Shown: piece by piece, positions 1-7,741 of the stretch
Layout: every line of letters begins with the position of its first letter
How positions within the stretch are numbered: the stretch's first letter is position 1
Assembly: GCA_023230795.1 (NCBI GenBank)
Contig: JALNWR010000074.1
Location: 1 to 12,099 of the forward strand
Length of the DNA stretch: 12,099 nucleotides
Reading direction: 5' to 3'
Origin: Candidatus Cloacimonadota bacterium
Lineage (GTDB): Bacteria; Cloacimonadota; Cloacimonadia; Cloacimonadales; Cloacimonadaceae
Program-made: the position numbers and the translations under genes
Notes under the pieces: model-generated
What the model was told of the DNA's origin: nothing
The model's input: the letters and a program-made list of their open reading frames with translations, nothing else
Database searches by the model: none

Positions 1-291
1 CCGGAATCAATAATCTTAAGTGCTAAAGATATAAACTGAAATATATGGACATGGATGCAAGCTAAGATAAAGCCAATGAATTTATTATCAAAAGAATAGC
101 TCAATATTTTGGGGGAATGCCAGAAATTGCGCAGGCCGAATAGATAGAAAGTTTTTAAAACTATATGATCAAGACCAGGCTTGTGCAACCCCCAAAACCC
201 CCAAACCTCCCATGCTCGCCAAATCTTTCTTGACAATTATCTCAAGCTGAGAATCCATTGATTCAAATGATCTTTTTACTGGAGGTAAAAG
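1..291. other. Leader region upstream of the lipoprotein gene
   Basis: No coding region is supported here: all forward frames meet stops within the first 40 bases and nothing convincing reads on the other strand. The notable content is a run of five G at 111-115 and a C-rich tract at 189-211 (C5A4, C5A3, CCTCCC). The T4G5 at 107-115 is the exact reverse complement of C5A4 at 189-197. A TTGACA hexamer at 230-235 could be a -35 element, but no good -10 follows at 16-18 bp. GGAGG at 281-285 is the ribosome binding site of the next gene. Confidence 0.6.
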
Positions 292-2745
292 ATGAAAAGA
301 TGTACAATGTGCTTGGTCGTGATACTAAGCTTGTTTTTACTTGCATCATGTGATGAGGATAAGAACAAGGATATCCCCGACACATCGCAAGCTTTAGCTA
401 ATTATTGGGAAAGTCAGACCAATCTGACCGGAAGTTTGGAAACCCGTGACGGAGTTATGAATGAAATTCAACAAAAGATCAACGATCTGGGCACTGCAAA
501 ATCTCGTGATGCGATCGCTGATATCGACGCTTTGGTAGATGATTACATCCAGAAAAGTGCCGCCGCAGCGAGCTACTTTGATGCCATGCGTGATCTGGAG
601 GACAATATCCGCCCCTATGGGGACGAAAAAGGCCTCTTTGGCAATATAGCCAGAGGAATATACAACAAGGCCAGCGGTGCCGTGATTTCCAGCGGCCGCA
701 TGGTCCGTTCCGGATGGAGAGTCTTGAGCGGAAGCCAGAGCCTGAGACAGGTGCTCAACGATCCGGAATCCGGCATTCCCATCATTTCCTCTTTTGCCGC
801 TGATTTGCAAAAGCATAATGCCGATCGTGATGCAGTCATCCGGCAGTCTATCTTGAATGGCGATTCCCAGGAGGGCTGGGTTCCGATCAATTCCCTGCCC
901 GGAGATACTATGGAAGAAAAAGCCAATGCCTATTTGAACCTATCTGAAGAAGACCCTCTCAAGCTGGAAGCCCGCAGGGATGTGATGCTTTGGGATGCAG
1001 ATGAGCGTATGCGCACGGCCAATACGGCCAAAAAACTCGGGGAAACCGGAGTGAAAATAGTGGGCGATGCTTATGGCGGCGGAGCCGGTGAATGGACGAA
1101 TGAAGTTCTGCTTCAACACATGGATTCAAATCAGGACCCTGAAGATAAAGGCAGCATGGAGATCAAGGTAAGAAGCGACGAAACTGGAAATCCCAGCATT
1201 GAAGGCCCCAAGACCGTGATTATCGACAAAGTCAATACTCCCGATAACGATCCCCGCGTAACCATAATCATGGATGCGCCAGAGAGCTTTGAACAAGAGC
1301 TGCCCTCGGGGGATTATAATATCATAGCTGTGGCCGATGAATTTATCCGCAATGTGGAAGGAGCCGTGGCTGTGATTCAGTCCGAGCTTACCCAGCAGGT
1401 CAACAATCTGCTCAAACTGGCCGAAAATGCCATCATCATCGAGGGTATTTCTGCCAATTCCGATGTGATTACTTTGGGCCAAACTGCTCAGATCGATCTT
1501 GTCTGTGCGGGAACTCTGGGGCAGGATTTGGAATTCAACTGGGAGATCACCGGCGGAGCCTATACGTCTATGAACGCCAATAAAAACAGCTTGAGCTTCA
1601 AACCTTCCGTGGAAGGCGAATACAGCGTTGCCTGCGAGGTCTCGGATTCATTTGGTAATACCAAACATGCTTCGCTGAGTCTGTCTGCAATCGATGCGCA
1701 CCTGTCTTTTCAGCAATATGAAATTACGGCGGAAGAAATCAATGATGACAAGCTGAATCCGGGCGAGCTGGCTACGATGAGATTTTACATAACAAATACC
1801 GGGGAGAATGATCTGATCGGCACTACAGCGCTGGAGCCCCGTGGCGGAGTCCAGGTTGGTTTCCAAAATTCCACAGCGGAAATTCCCGCGGGAGAAACTG
1901 CTCAATTCCTGGCCAATGTCCAGCTTCCGGCTACATACTCTGAAGCTAACGCCTGGCTTGATTTCAAGTATCTGGTGCAAGATCAATCCGAAAATCCGGT
2001 GGTCATTTCTATTCCCATTCAGATTCCGGTGGATTTTTATGTGGAACTTGATACTATCGAATCTCCGGTTACCGATCGCGTCTTGACTATCCGGGGAACC
2101 GTGGCAAATCCCATGCTGGCTTCTGCGCATCTCATCATCGATTCAGATTCCCAGCAGGCCTATGATGTGCAGCTCAGCAATGGCCGCTTTTCCCAACAGA
2201 TCATAGTAAACAGCTCTTCTGCCGAAGAGGAACATAGCGTGTATCTCAGTGCAGTATCGGGCAGTTTGGAAGCTTCTGACACTATAAGCTTCACCTCTCA
2301 GGTCCCGCCCACGGCATTGCGTACAACCCTCACCTGGGATACCGGCGGCACGGATGTGGACCTCTGGGTGACCGATCCCAACGGCGAAAAATGCTACTAT
2401 GCAAACCGATATACCGCCAGCGGCCTGGAGCTTGATTTTGACGATACCAATGGCTATGGCCCGGAAAACATAACAACTACCAATATCATCCCCGGGGATT
2501 ACCTGGTTCAGGCTCATTACTACAGCGATCATGACTATGAAAATGCCATTGGCACAAACTGCGTCGTAGTAATCCGTCTCAACGAAGGTACGCCCGAGGA
2601 AACGGCAAATAACTATTATGGCTACTTAAATGACAGCGGTGATCTTTGGACTGTGACCGTGCTCAGCTTCAATGGCAGCACCTGGCAGATAAAAGAGCTG
2701 GATCAAAAATCTATAGTAGATTCCAATCAACTACCTGAAAAGTAA
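292..2745 (+). CDS. Multidomain lipoprotein with C-terminal DUF2135 (YfaP-like) domain
   Basis: Predicted envelope lipoprotein of 817 residues. A short basic N-terminus and hydrophobic core end in the lipobox LLASC, with the lipidated Cys at residue 20 and Asp at 21. Residues about 25-250 are mostly charged helix; about 300-345 is a small beta segment. A PKD/Ig-like domain follows at about 380-467 (WEITGG, then GEYSVACEVSD), a CARDB-like beta domain at about 468-580 (NPGELATMRFYITNTG), and another Ig-like unit at about 582-673. The C-terminal 674-800 fits DUF2135: LTWDTGGTDVDLWVTDPNG, with DVDLW at 688-692 and GYGPE at 721-725. GGAGG lies six bases before the ATG. The gene stands alone, with its own terminator and a 407-base gap before the next gene. 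The domain order is seen; the binding or scaffolding role is inferred. DUF2135 has no firm biochemical function that I know of. Confidence 0.88.
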   Translation: MKRCTMCLVVILSLFLLASCDEDKNKDIPDTSQALANYWESQTNLTGSLETRDGVMNEIQQKINDLGTAKSRDAIADIDALVDDYIQKSAAAASYFDAMRDLEDNIRPYGDEKGLFGNIARGIYNKASGAVISSGRMVRSGWRVLSGSQSLRQVLNDPESGIPIISSFAADLQKHNADRDAVIRQSILNGDSQEGWVPINSLPGDTMEEKANAYLNLSEEDPLKLEARRDVMLWDADERMRTANTAKKLGETGVKIVGDAYGGGAGEWTNEVLLQHMDSNQDPEDKGSMEIKVRSDETGNPSIEGPKTVIIDKVNTPDNDPRVTIIMDAPESFEQELPSGDYNIIAVADEFIRNVEGAVAVIQSELTQQVNNLLKLAENAIIIEGISANSDVITLGQTAQIDLVCAGTLGQDLEFNWEITGGAYTSMNANKNSLSFKPSVEGEYSVACEVSDSFGNTKHASLSLSAIDAHLSFQQYEITAEEINDDKLNPGELATMRFYITNTGENDLIGTTALEPRGGVQVGFQNSTAEIPAGETAQFLANVQLPATYSEANAWLDFKYLVQDQSENPVVISIPIQIPVDFYVELDTIESPVTDRVLTIRGTVANPMLASAHLIIDSDSQQAYDVQLSNGRFSQQIIVNSSSAEEEHSVYLSAVSGSLEASDTISFTSQVPPTALRTTLTWDTGGTDVDLWVTDPNGEKCYYANRYTASGLELDFDDTNGYGPENITTTNIIPGDYLVQAHYYSDHDYENAIGTNCVVVIRLNEGTPEETANNYYGYLNDSGDLWTVTVLSFNGSTWQIKELDQKSIVDSNQLPEK

Positions 2746-2763
2746 TTAACCAATCATCTATCT

Positions 2764-2791
2764 GCCCCTTCCGCTCTGGAGGGGGCTTTTT
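2764..2791 (+). terminator. Rho-independent terminator of the lipoprotein gene
   Basis: Stem arm GCCCCTTCC at 2764-2772, five-base loop GCTCT at 2773-2777, and return arm GGAGGGGGC at 2778-2786. That gives nine pairs with one G-U, followed directly by five T at 2787-2791. It starts 18 bases after the stop codon of the lipoprotein gene, so that gene probably forms a single-gene transcription unit. Confidence 0.9.
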
Positions 2792-3152
2792 ACATCTGTT
2801 GTAAACTTTAGTCTTTATGGTAAACCTCATTCAGAGCAGCTTGCCGATGCTGCTGATCTTATAGCGCCTTTGCCTTGAATTTGATTTTAACTTGTGTTTA
2901 ACTCGAGGTGACTCGAAGCTTCGAGTCACCTCGAGTTAAAAACGAGTTAGCTGCGAGTTCAAAGCTAAGGCGTGAAAGCTGGCTGTACTATGCTTTATTA
3001 GCTTGAAAGTAAGTGATATCAGGCTGTTTTTCTCGAGGAGGGACAGTGAGCAAAAGCAGAATTTTCTTGACAGATATCTAGCCATAGTTAATTGCTTATT
3101 AGAAGTGAGATTTCTCATTAATGAATGCTTAAATGAACTTTAAGGAGCTGTC
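2792..3152. other. Intergenic region with palindrome and phased motifs
   Basis: This long stretch holds no convincing gene. It contains the 44-bp palindrome (2897-2940), two more CGAGTT copies at 2943 and 2954, and an isolated CTCGAGG at 3032-3038. A strong ribosome-binding-like GGAGGG at 3037-3042 precedes a GTG at 3046 that opens only an 11-codon frame ending at TAG 3079-3081. A TTGACA hexamer at 3067-3072 may be a -35 box for the beta-barrel gene, but no good -10 is visible. AAGGAG at 3142-3147 serves the ATG at 3153. The 60-codon reverse frame in 2936-3118 lacks any support beyond being open. Confidence 0.55.
2897..2940. repeat. Perfect 44-bp palindrome
   Basis: The left half contains ACTCGAGGTG then ACTCGAAGCT, and the right half is its exact reverse complement, centred between 2918 and 2919 with no spacer. 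All 22 pairs match. The core word ACTCG/CGAGT recurs every 10 bases: ACTCG at 2901 and 2911, CGAGT at 2922 and 2932. It is not followed by a T-run, so it is not an intrinsic terminator. It could be a compound operator for a dimeric regulator, a dispersed palindromic repeat, or a structured 5' region of the next transcript. The symmetry is certain; the role is open. Confidence 0.9.
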
Positions 3153-3980
3153 ATGAAAAAGAGAAGCATAGTGTTAATCCTAACGATTTTCGCAGTTTGT
3201 GCCTTGGGTGCTCAGACTTTTGAATGGGGGATAAAGTATCAGGGCGGAGTATCTGCTTTGACTGGTGATGACGATAGCTATCTACTGCGTTTTGATCTGG
3301 ACGATTATGGGTCGGATTATGGCTATTTGCAGGCAGAGTCCCAGACTATCTCATCCGAGTATGCGCAGGGTGCGGGGCTGTATATGATGAAGCGCCTTAG
3401 TAAAAAAGTGGATTCTGTCTGGATACAAAGCGAAATTCTCTGGCAGCGTTATGCTTTTAGTTATGATTTTGAGGGAAAAATTCCCGATACGGATAATGCC
3501 TTGCTCATTGTCACTTTTCAGGATACCCTGAAGGGCAGCATTTACCACAGTGCGGATTATATCAGCATTCCAGTATTATTCAAAATACGTCAGGAGATGT
3601 CAGAGGGTCTGGGCGGAGATCAGTTTCAGGGAGCATACGTTTATTTTGGGCCGGCTTACAGCTTTTTATTGGGAAACAGCTCCAGCTCCAAAGCTGGGGT
3701 AAAAGATCTGGAGCAGAGCCTTCAGAGCTATGTAGAGGCAAATCCCGGGATGAGCTCTGAACGCTATGAGAATGGCGCGGATGTTTTGGTCTCTCACAAG
3801 TTTGACATCGTGGTGGGCACTGGATTTCAGCTCAAGGACCTTTTCAAACTGGGGCTGGGATCAGACACTTTTAGCATTGACCTCAGGGGTGATATCAGTA
3901 TCTTTAAACTGGGCGACGCCAAAGAGAGAAAGGATTTCAGATTGATCTCCGGAATGCTGTCTCTGGCCTACAAGTTTTAA
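3153..3980 (+). CDS. Outer-membrane beta-barrel protein (PorT/OmpW-like type)
   Basis: 275 residues. The N-terminus MKKRSIVLILTIFAVCALGA is a typical Sec signal peptide, with likely cleavage after residue 20 before QTFEWG. The mature part alternates aromatic/hydrophobic and polar residues in short strands linked by acidic loops, and ends in SLAYKF. A terminal Phe is the usual recognition mark for barrel insertion in Gram-negatives. Phrases such as WIQSEILWQRYAF, YISIPVLFKIRQ and GAYVYFGPAYSFLLG match the style of the 'outer membrane protein beta-barrel' (PorT-like) families, whose members usually have 180-280 residues. AAGGAG sits five bases before the ATG. It is a monocistronic gene, 202 bases from the following operon. 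No substrate can be inferred: it may be a small porin, an adhesin or a structural barrel. Confidence 0.82.
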   Translation: MKKRSIVLILTIFAVCALGAQTFEWGIKYQGGVSALTGDDDSYLLRFDLDDYGSDYGYLQAESQTISSEYAQGAGLYMMKRLSKKVDSVWIQSEILWQRYAFSYDFEGKIPDTDNALLIVTFQDTLKGSIYHSADYISIPVLFKIRQEMSEGLGGDQFQGAYVYFGPAYSFLLGNSSSSKAGVKDLEQSLQSYVEANPGMSSERYENGADVLVSHKFDIVVGTGFQLKDLFKLGLGSDTFSIDLRGDISIFKLGDAKERKDFRLISGMLSLAYKF

Positions 3981-4182
3981 TCAAAAAGAATGCAGCAAAG
4001 TCTTCTCTTTCAGAAAAAGTGATTATTTCTCCAAGACTAAGCTTCATGGGCTTTAAGCTACCTGATAAGGCACTGTAAAAAGGTAAAAACTAAAAAAGTG
4101 TTTGACATAATAAGCCTTTTCAAAGCAGTTGGACAGATGAAAAGATATAGCTTTAGTAATGTATAAAATAGGAGTGAAACGT
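3981..4182. other. Intergenic region ahead of the membrane-complex operon
   Basis: AT-rich gap with no supported gene and no clear intrinsic terminator for the barrel gene. A TTGACA hexamer lies at 4102-4107, about 80 bases before the chosen start of the next gene. The best-placed -10 candidate (4125-4130, GCAGTT) is poor, so the promoter call is weak. Two short inverted repeats (AGTCTT at 3999-4004 with AAGACT at 4033-4038; AGCTT at 4040-4044 with AAGCT at 4055-4059) could fold but lack a T-run. Confidence 0.4.
4170..4174 (+). promoter_or_regulatory. Ribosome binding site fixing the start at 4183
   Basis: AGGAG lies eight bases before the ATG at 4183. The upstream in-frame ATG at 4159 has no purine-rich site at proper spacing and would put eight extra residues before the arginine-rich signal start MRLDRRR. 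The site therefore favours 4183. Confidence 0.75.
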
Positions 4183-7086
4183 ATGAGGTTAGACAGACGT
4201 CGCCTTATCCTGACCCTACTTGCGTTGTTTGTTCTTTTGACCGTAATGGCAATGACGCAAAAGCAGGAAGTAAAAGATGACAATGTAGTCGCAGATTTTC
4301 AGGTATCAGACATTCCTGCCGATGATGGCACAGGTTTGATGCTCTCCTGGAAACCGTTAGATCGCAGCAAAAGAATCATCGAATACCGAGTGTATCGTGG
4401 GATCAAGCCCGATCAATTATTTTTCTTGGAATCAATTCAAGTTAACCCCAAAAGTGGTGTGGCTTCTGATCAGATGTTTTATTATGACAATTCAGTCAGC
4501 GAGATTTCCGATGTTTCTTTCGCTGCCAGTATGAAACTGGAGAAAGGGCAACCGGATCAAGGGATACTGTATCGCGATCCACCCCGGGATCTTAAGTTTA
4601 CAGCTACTTTATTAGAAAAGTTTCAGCTGATATCCCTTGCTAAACGCAGTCATTTCTATCATAAGAGTAAGGAAGTCCTGGAAGACCCTGAAGCTGAAGA
4701 AGTGACCAGCTACGCTGGATTGAAAGCAAATCAACAGACCGTGTTGGGCATGCTGAAGCCCGGAGAAACTTATTATTACACAGTGGTGGCAGTGGATGAA
4801 CGCCAGAAGCTGCATCCCCATGCCGAAGTTCAATCCGGAATTCCCCTGCCAAATGCACCTGATCCTTCTCCGGCGCTGTATAGCGTGGTGATGGAAGATA
4901 CCGGCGAGCTGCGGTTTGAATGGGAATATCCTTTGTATAAAGATGCTCTTGCCCAATACCGCATCTGGCAGATGCCGGCTATGCCTTCCGAGACCTGGAA
5001 GGAGCTGAGAAGAAATCCTGAAGTAGTAAACGGCCGTGGCAAGCTGATCGCCGAAGGGCGCGTGGGCAGCGGCAATCTGGAGAATTACACCAAAGCTGAG
5101 ATGCAAGGGGATGCCTCCAGTTATCAAAATGCAGTATTTACGCTGGAATTGATAGACTATTACGGGGCATCATCGCTTTCACCTCAATCCACGCCCCGCT
5201 TTCTTAGTGAAAAAGACTTACCTGCCCAAACTAAATTTTGGGTGGAAGATAAGCCCAATGACAAAGGTGACAGGCTCACCGTGGGCTGGGACCATCCTAT
5301 AGTATTTGTGGTTAAAACCACTTCATTAAACAAGGAAAATTCTCGCCTCAGAGTGAACTATCAGCTTAATAAGACCGAGAATCAGGAAGTCAATGATATC
5401 TGGTTTAACTTTACTGACCCCGAAACCGGAGCAGAGATAGCGAAGATCAAAGAGTTTTATCTGGATGATATCATAATTTTGAAATTGCCTGAAGGCTATG
5501 ACTTCAAGAAAGGTCTGAAAGTGCAAATCACCATGACGGGTGAGCCTAAAATTCCTGAAGACTATGTGATCGAACAGAATCTGGAATATGATCCCGGGAT
5601 GATGGCATTGCTACCAAGCAAAAGCCTGTACCGTAATGACCAGGATGTATCCCGCATATACAATGTAGTCTATCGGAAGTATATGCACTCCCCGCTCTGG
5701 CGTCTGGTACTGCGTAATACTTCCTTTGACAATTCGATGGATGTAGTGGTTCCCTACGGTTCACAGGTACAAAAATTGGTGCAAGGCATCAGTTATGCCG
5801 AAGGGGATTCCCTAATTTTGCATATCGTGGGCCCCACCGGAGTGGAGCGTAAGGCGCGTAAACTGCTACCTGACGATCGCAGGGCACCGGTCACCCTTAT
5901 GTCTCATGAAGTGGATTTTGTCTGGGACGTCGAAAACGAAGTATTGGTGACTACCAGTATTTTTGATAAACGCGCCCGGGAAATGCATGCCAAGACCATC
6001 GTAGATGCTGAAGCGCAGATAGCTGAGCTGACTGCCAGAAAGACGGAAGCTGATCCGGCAGAACTCGATATGATCAATGCTCAGATCGCCCGCCATCAGG
6101 CTGTAATAAACGCTTATACCCAAAATGAAGTAGTACAGCAAGCGCTAAGTAGCCATACCAACCGTCACAGAGTGAACCTGGTTCTTAAGGCTTTTGACAA
6201 TTTCAACCGCAGCCAGACCTTCAAGGTGGTAAGGACAGACAGCAAAGGGCTGTTTGTGGAATCCGAACCGGAAATGGAAGATGGCCACCTAGTATATCAC
6301 AAACCTATTTCAAACTGGTTTGACAACAATAAATATGTAACCCTGTTTGCCACACTGCTATTCTGTCTGATCGTGGTGGTATTCGTAACTCTGTCAAGAC
6401 GCGGCAGAGACTTTTATATCAGGCCAATTGCCGGCTTGGTGGAAATCGATAATGCCATCGGTCGTGCTACTGAGATGGGACGTCCAATGCTTTACTGTAT
6501 GGGACATGGCTCTATTTCAGATGTGGCGACCATCGCCTCCATGGGCATCCTGAGTCTGGTGGCCAAACGAGCTGCAGAGTATGATACAAAATTGATCGTG
6601 CCATGCTACGACTATATTATCATGCCTATCGCTCAGGAAATAGTCCGCGAAGCCCACTATGCTGTGGGACGTCCGGATACTTACGACAGAAATAATGTGT
6701 TCTATCTTACCAACGTGCAATTTGCCTACGTGGCAGGCGTAAATGGTATCATGATCCGTGAACGGATGGCGACTAACTTCTTCCTGGGGTATTTCTCAGC
6801 GGAAGCGCTGTTGATGACAGAGACCGGTAACGCGGTGGGAGCGGTGCAGATCGCTGGAACCGATGCCGTTACTCAGATTCCTTTCTTCATCACTACTTGC
6901 GACTATACCCTGATCGGAGAAGAACTGTATGCTGCGAGTGCCTACCTGAACCATGAGCCTATGCTATTGGGCACGCTAAAAGCGCAGGATTATTTCAAGC
7001 TTATTATCCTAACCGTAGTGATCATTGGAGCGGTTCTTTCCAGCTTTGAGATCACTGGATTAACCACTTTGCTGCCAGAGAAATAA
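4183..7086 (+). CDS. Subunit A: fibronectin-like, coiled-coil, DUF6754-type membrane protein
   Basis: 967 residues from ATG 4183. Residues 1-24 (MRLDRRR plus a hydrophobic core) are a signal peptide or anchor. A fibronectin III-like domain starts at about 37 (PADDG 45-49, EYRVYRG 67-73) and resumes at GETYYYTVVAVDE (194-206), split by a helical insert of about 100 residues. A second beta unit spans about 218-345. A third begins at DKPNDKGD (356-363). A helical hairpin at about 597-655 turns at ADPA (623-626). One membrane helix follows at 718-738, then RRGR, placing the rest in the cytoplasm. The C-terminal domain (743-922) carries IRPIAGL (746-752), DNAIGRATEMGRP (756-768), GRPDTYDRNN (829-838) and AGVNGIMIRER (851-861). 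I recognise this as DUF6754-like, function unknown. A last membrane helix lies at 938-955. It is first in a tight operon, 11 bases before subunit B. Enzymatic activity cannot be assigned. Confidence 0.87.
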   Translation: MRLDRRRLILTLLALFVLLTVMAMTQKQEVKDDNVVADFQVSDIPADDGTGLMLSWKPLDRSKRIIEYRVYRGIKPDQLFFLESIQVNPKSGVASDQMFYYDNSVSEISDVSFAASMKLEKGQPDQGILYRDPPRDLKFTATLLEKFQLISLAKRSHFYHKSKEVLEDPEAEEVTSYAGLKANQQTVLGMLKPGETYYYTVVAVDERQKLHPHAEVQSGIPLPNAPDPSPALYSVVMEDTGELRFEWEYPLYKDALAQYRIWQMPAMPSETWKELRRNPEVVNGRGKLIAEGRVGSGNLENYTKAEMQGDASSYQNAVFTLELIDYYGASSLSPQSTPRFLSEKDLPAQTKFWVEDKPNDKGDRLTVGWDHPIVFVVKTTSLNKENSRLRVNYQLNKTENQEVNDIWFNFTDPETGAEIAKIKEFYLDDIIILKLPEGYDFKKGLKVQITMTGEPKIPEDYVIEQNLEYDPGMMALLPSKSLYRNDQDVSRIYNVVYRKYMHSPLWRLVLRNTSFDNSMDVVVPYGSQVQKLVQGISYAEGDSLILHIVGPTGVERKARKLLPDDRRAPVTLMSHEVDFVWDVENEVLVTTSIFDKRAREMHAKTIVDAEAQIAELTARKTEADPAELDMINAQIARHQAVINAYTQNEVVQQALSSHTNRHRVNLVLKAFDNFNRSQTFKVVRTDSKGLFVESEPEMEDGHLVYHKPISNWFDNNKYVTLFATLLFCLIVVVFVTLSRRGRDFYIRPIAGLVEIDNAIGRATEMGRPMLYCMGHGSISDVATIASMGILSLVAKRAAEYDTKLIVPCYDYIIMPIAQEIVREAHYAVGRPDTYDRNNVFYLTNVQFAYVAGVNGIMIRERMATNFFLGYFSAEALLMTETGNAVGAVQIAGTDAVTQIPFFITTCDYTLIGEELYAASAYLNHEPMLLGTLKAQDYFKLIILTVVIIGAVLSSFEITGLTTLLPEK

Positions 7087-7097
7087 AGAGGTTTTCA

Positions 7098-7724
7098 ATG
7101 AAGAAGACAATACCATTACTAATAGTGATCGTCGGAGGACTGATCTGGGTGGTCTGGGCCTTTAGTCCGCACTATGTCCTCCAAGAAGTATTCTATAATC
7201 AATTTTACCTTCCCTGGGCTTACGCCTCAGCATCCTTTGCGATGCTTTTGGGCGTGCTTTCCCTAACCATGATGCACTCAAACAAGATCAAGATGAGAGC
7301 GCCGAAATGGCAGTACAGCTATTTCTTTTTTGCCAGCTTCGTGATCACCTGTCTGGCCGGATTTATCGGCGGCATTCAGAAAGGCGGCCTATTCATGTGG
7401 ATGTTTGAAAACGTTCAAATGCCAATGAGTGCCACCATGTTTTCCCTATTGGCCTTCTATATGGCATCTGCTGCCTATAAAGCATTCCGTGCCCGCAGCC
7501 CCGAAGCCACAGTGCTTCTTATCGCTGCGATAGTGGTAATGCTGGCGCAGGTTCCGCTGGGAGTAAAATTATCTAAACATCTTCCCACTATTTCACAGTG
7601 GATTCTGGACGTGCCAAATCTGGCTTCCAAACGTGGAATCATGCTGGGAGTGGGACTCGGCTCTGTAGCCACATCACTTAAAATCTTATTGGGAATCGAA
7701 CGCTCGTATCTGGGCGGTGATTGA
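7098..7724 (+). CDS. Subunit B: six-helix integral membrane protein
   Basis: 208 residues, unknown family. Hydrophobic segments at about 5-22, 37-59, 72-92, 110-128, 136-156 and 181-200 predict six membrane helices. The linkers are short; the largest polar stretches are SNKIKMRAPK (61-70) and SKHLPTISQWILDVPNLASKR (159-179). The positive charges of the 61-70 loop suggest that it faces the cytoplasm. AGAGG at 7087-7091 precedes the ATG by six bases and directly follows the stop of subunit A. The stop is 17 bases before the preferred start of subunit C. I see no transporter, protease or kinase motif. Its constant place between two large membrane-anchored proteins suggests a membrane base subunit of the same complex, which is inference from gene order only. 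Confidence 0.85.
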   Translation: MKKTIPLLIVIVGGLIWVVWAFSPHYVLQEVFYNQFYLPWAYASASFAMLLGVLSLTMMHSNKIKMRAPKWQYSYFFFASFVITCLAGFIGGIQKGGLFMWMFENVQMPMSATMFSLLAFYMASAAYKAFRARSPEATVLLIAAIVVMLAQVPLGVKLSKHLPTISQWILDVPNLASKRGIMLGVGLGSVATSLKILLGIERSYLGGD

Positions 7725-7731
7725 TCCATGC

Positions 7732-7738
7732 GGAGGAG
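7732..7738 (+). promoter_or_regulatory. Ribosome binding site deciding the subunit C start
   Basis: GGAGGAG lies three bases before the ATG at 7742 (its GGAGG core five bases before). The alternative TTG at 7721, which would overlap the stop of subunit B, lies upstream of this site and has no site of its own. Start 7742 is preferred. Confidence 0.8.
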
Positions 7739-7741
7739 TAT

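Noticed and set aside
189..211. Telomere-like C5A4/C5A3 repeat
   Set aside because: Only two imperfect units in a bacterial-style leader; resemblance is most likely chance.
1648..2130. 160-codon reverse-strand frame inside the lipoprotein gene
   Set aside because: Lies wholly within a gene with clear domains on the + strand; low-complexity, no signal or domain and no ribosome binding site.
2897..2940. Palindrome as an intrinsic terminator or insertion-sequence end
   Set aside because: No T-run follows, the lipoprotein gene already has its own terminator, and there is no transposase or second copy in the window.
2936..3118. 60-codon reverse frame next to the palindrome
   Set aside because: Composition not protein-like, no ribosome binding site, and it overlaps the palindrome and its phased motifs.
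4612..5127. 171-codon reverse-strand frame inside subunit A
   Set aside because: The + strand frame here matches paralogue E at protein level, so the reverse frame is a shadow.
7721..7741. TTG start for subunit C overlapping the stop of subunit B
   Set aside because: The strong GGAGGAG lies downstream of that codon and points to ATG 7742.
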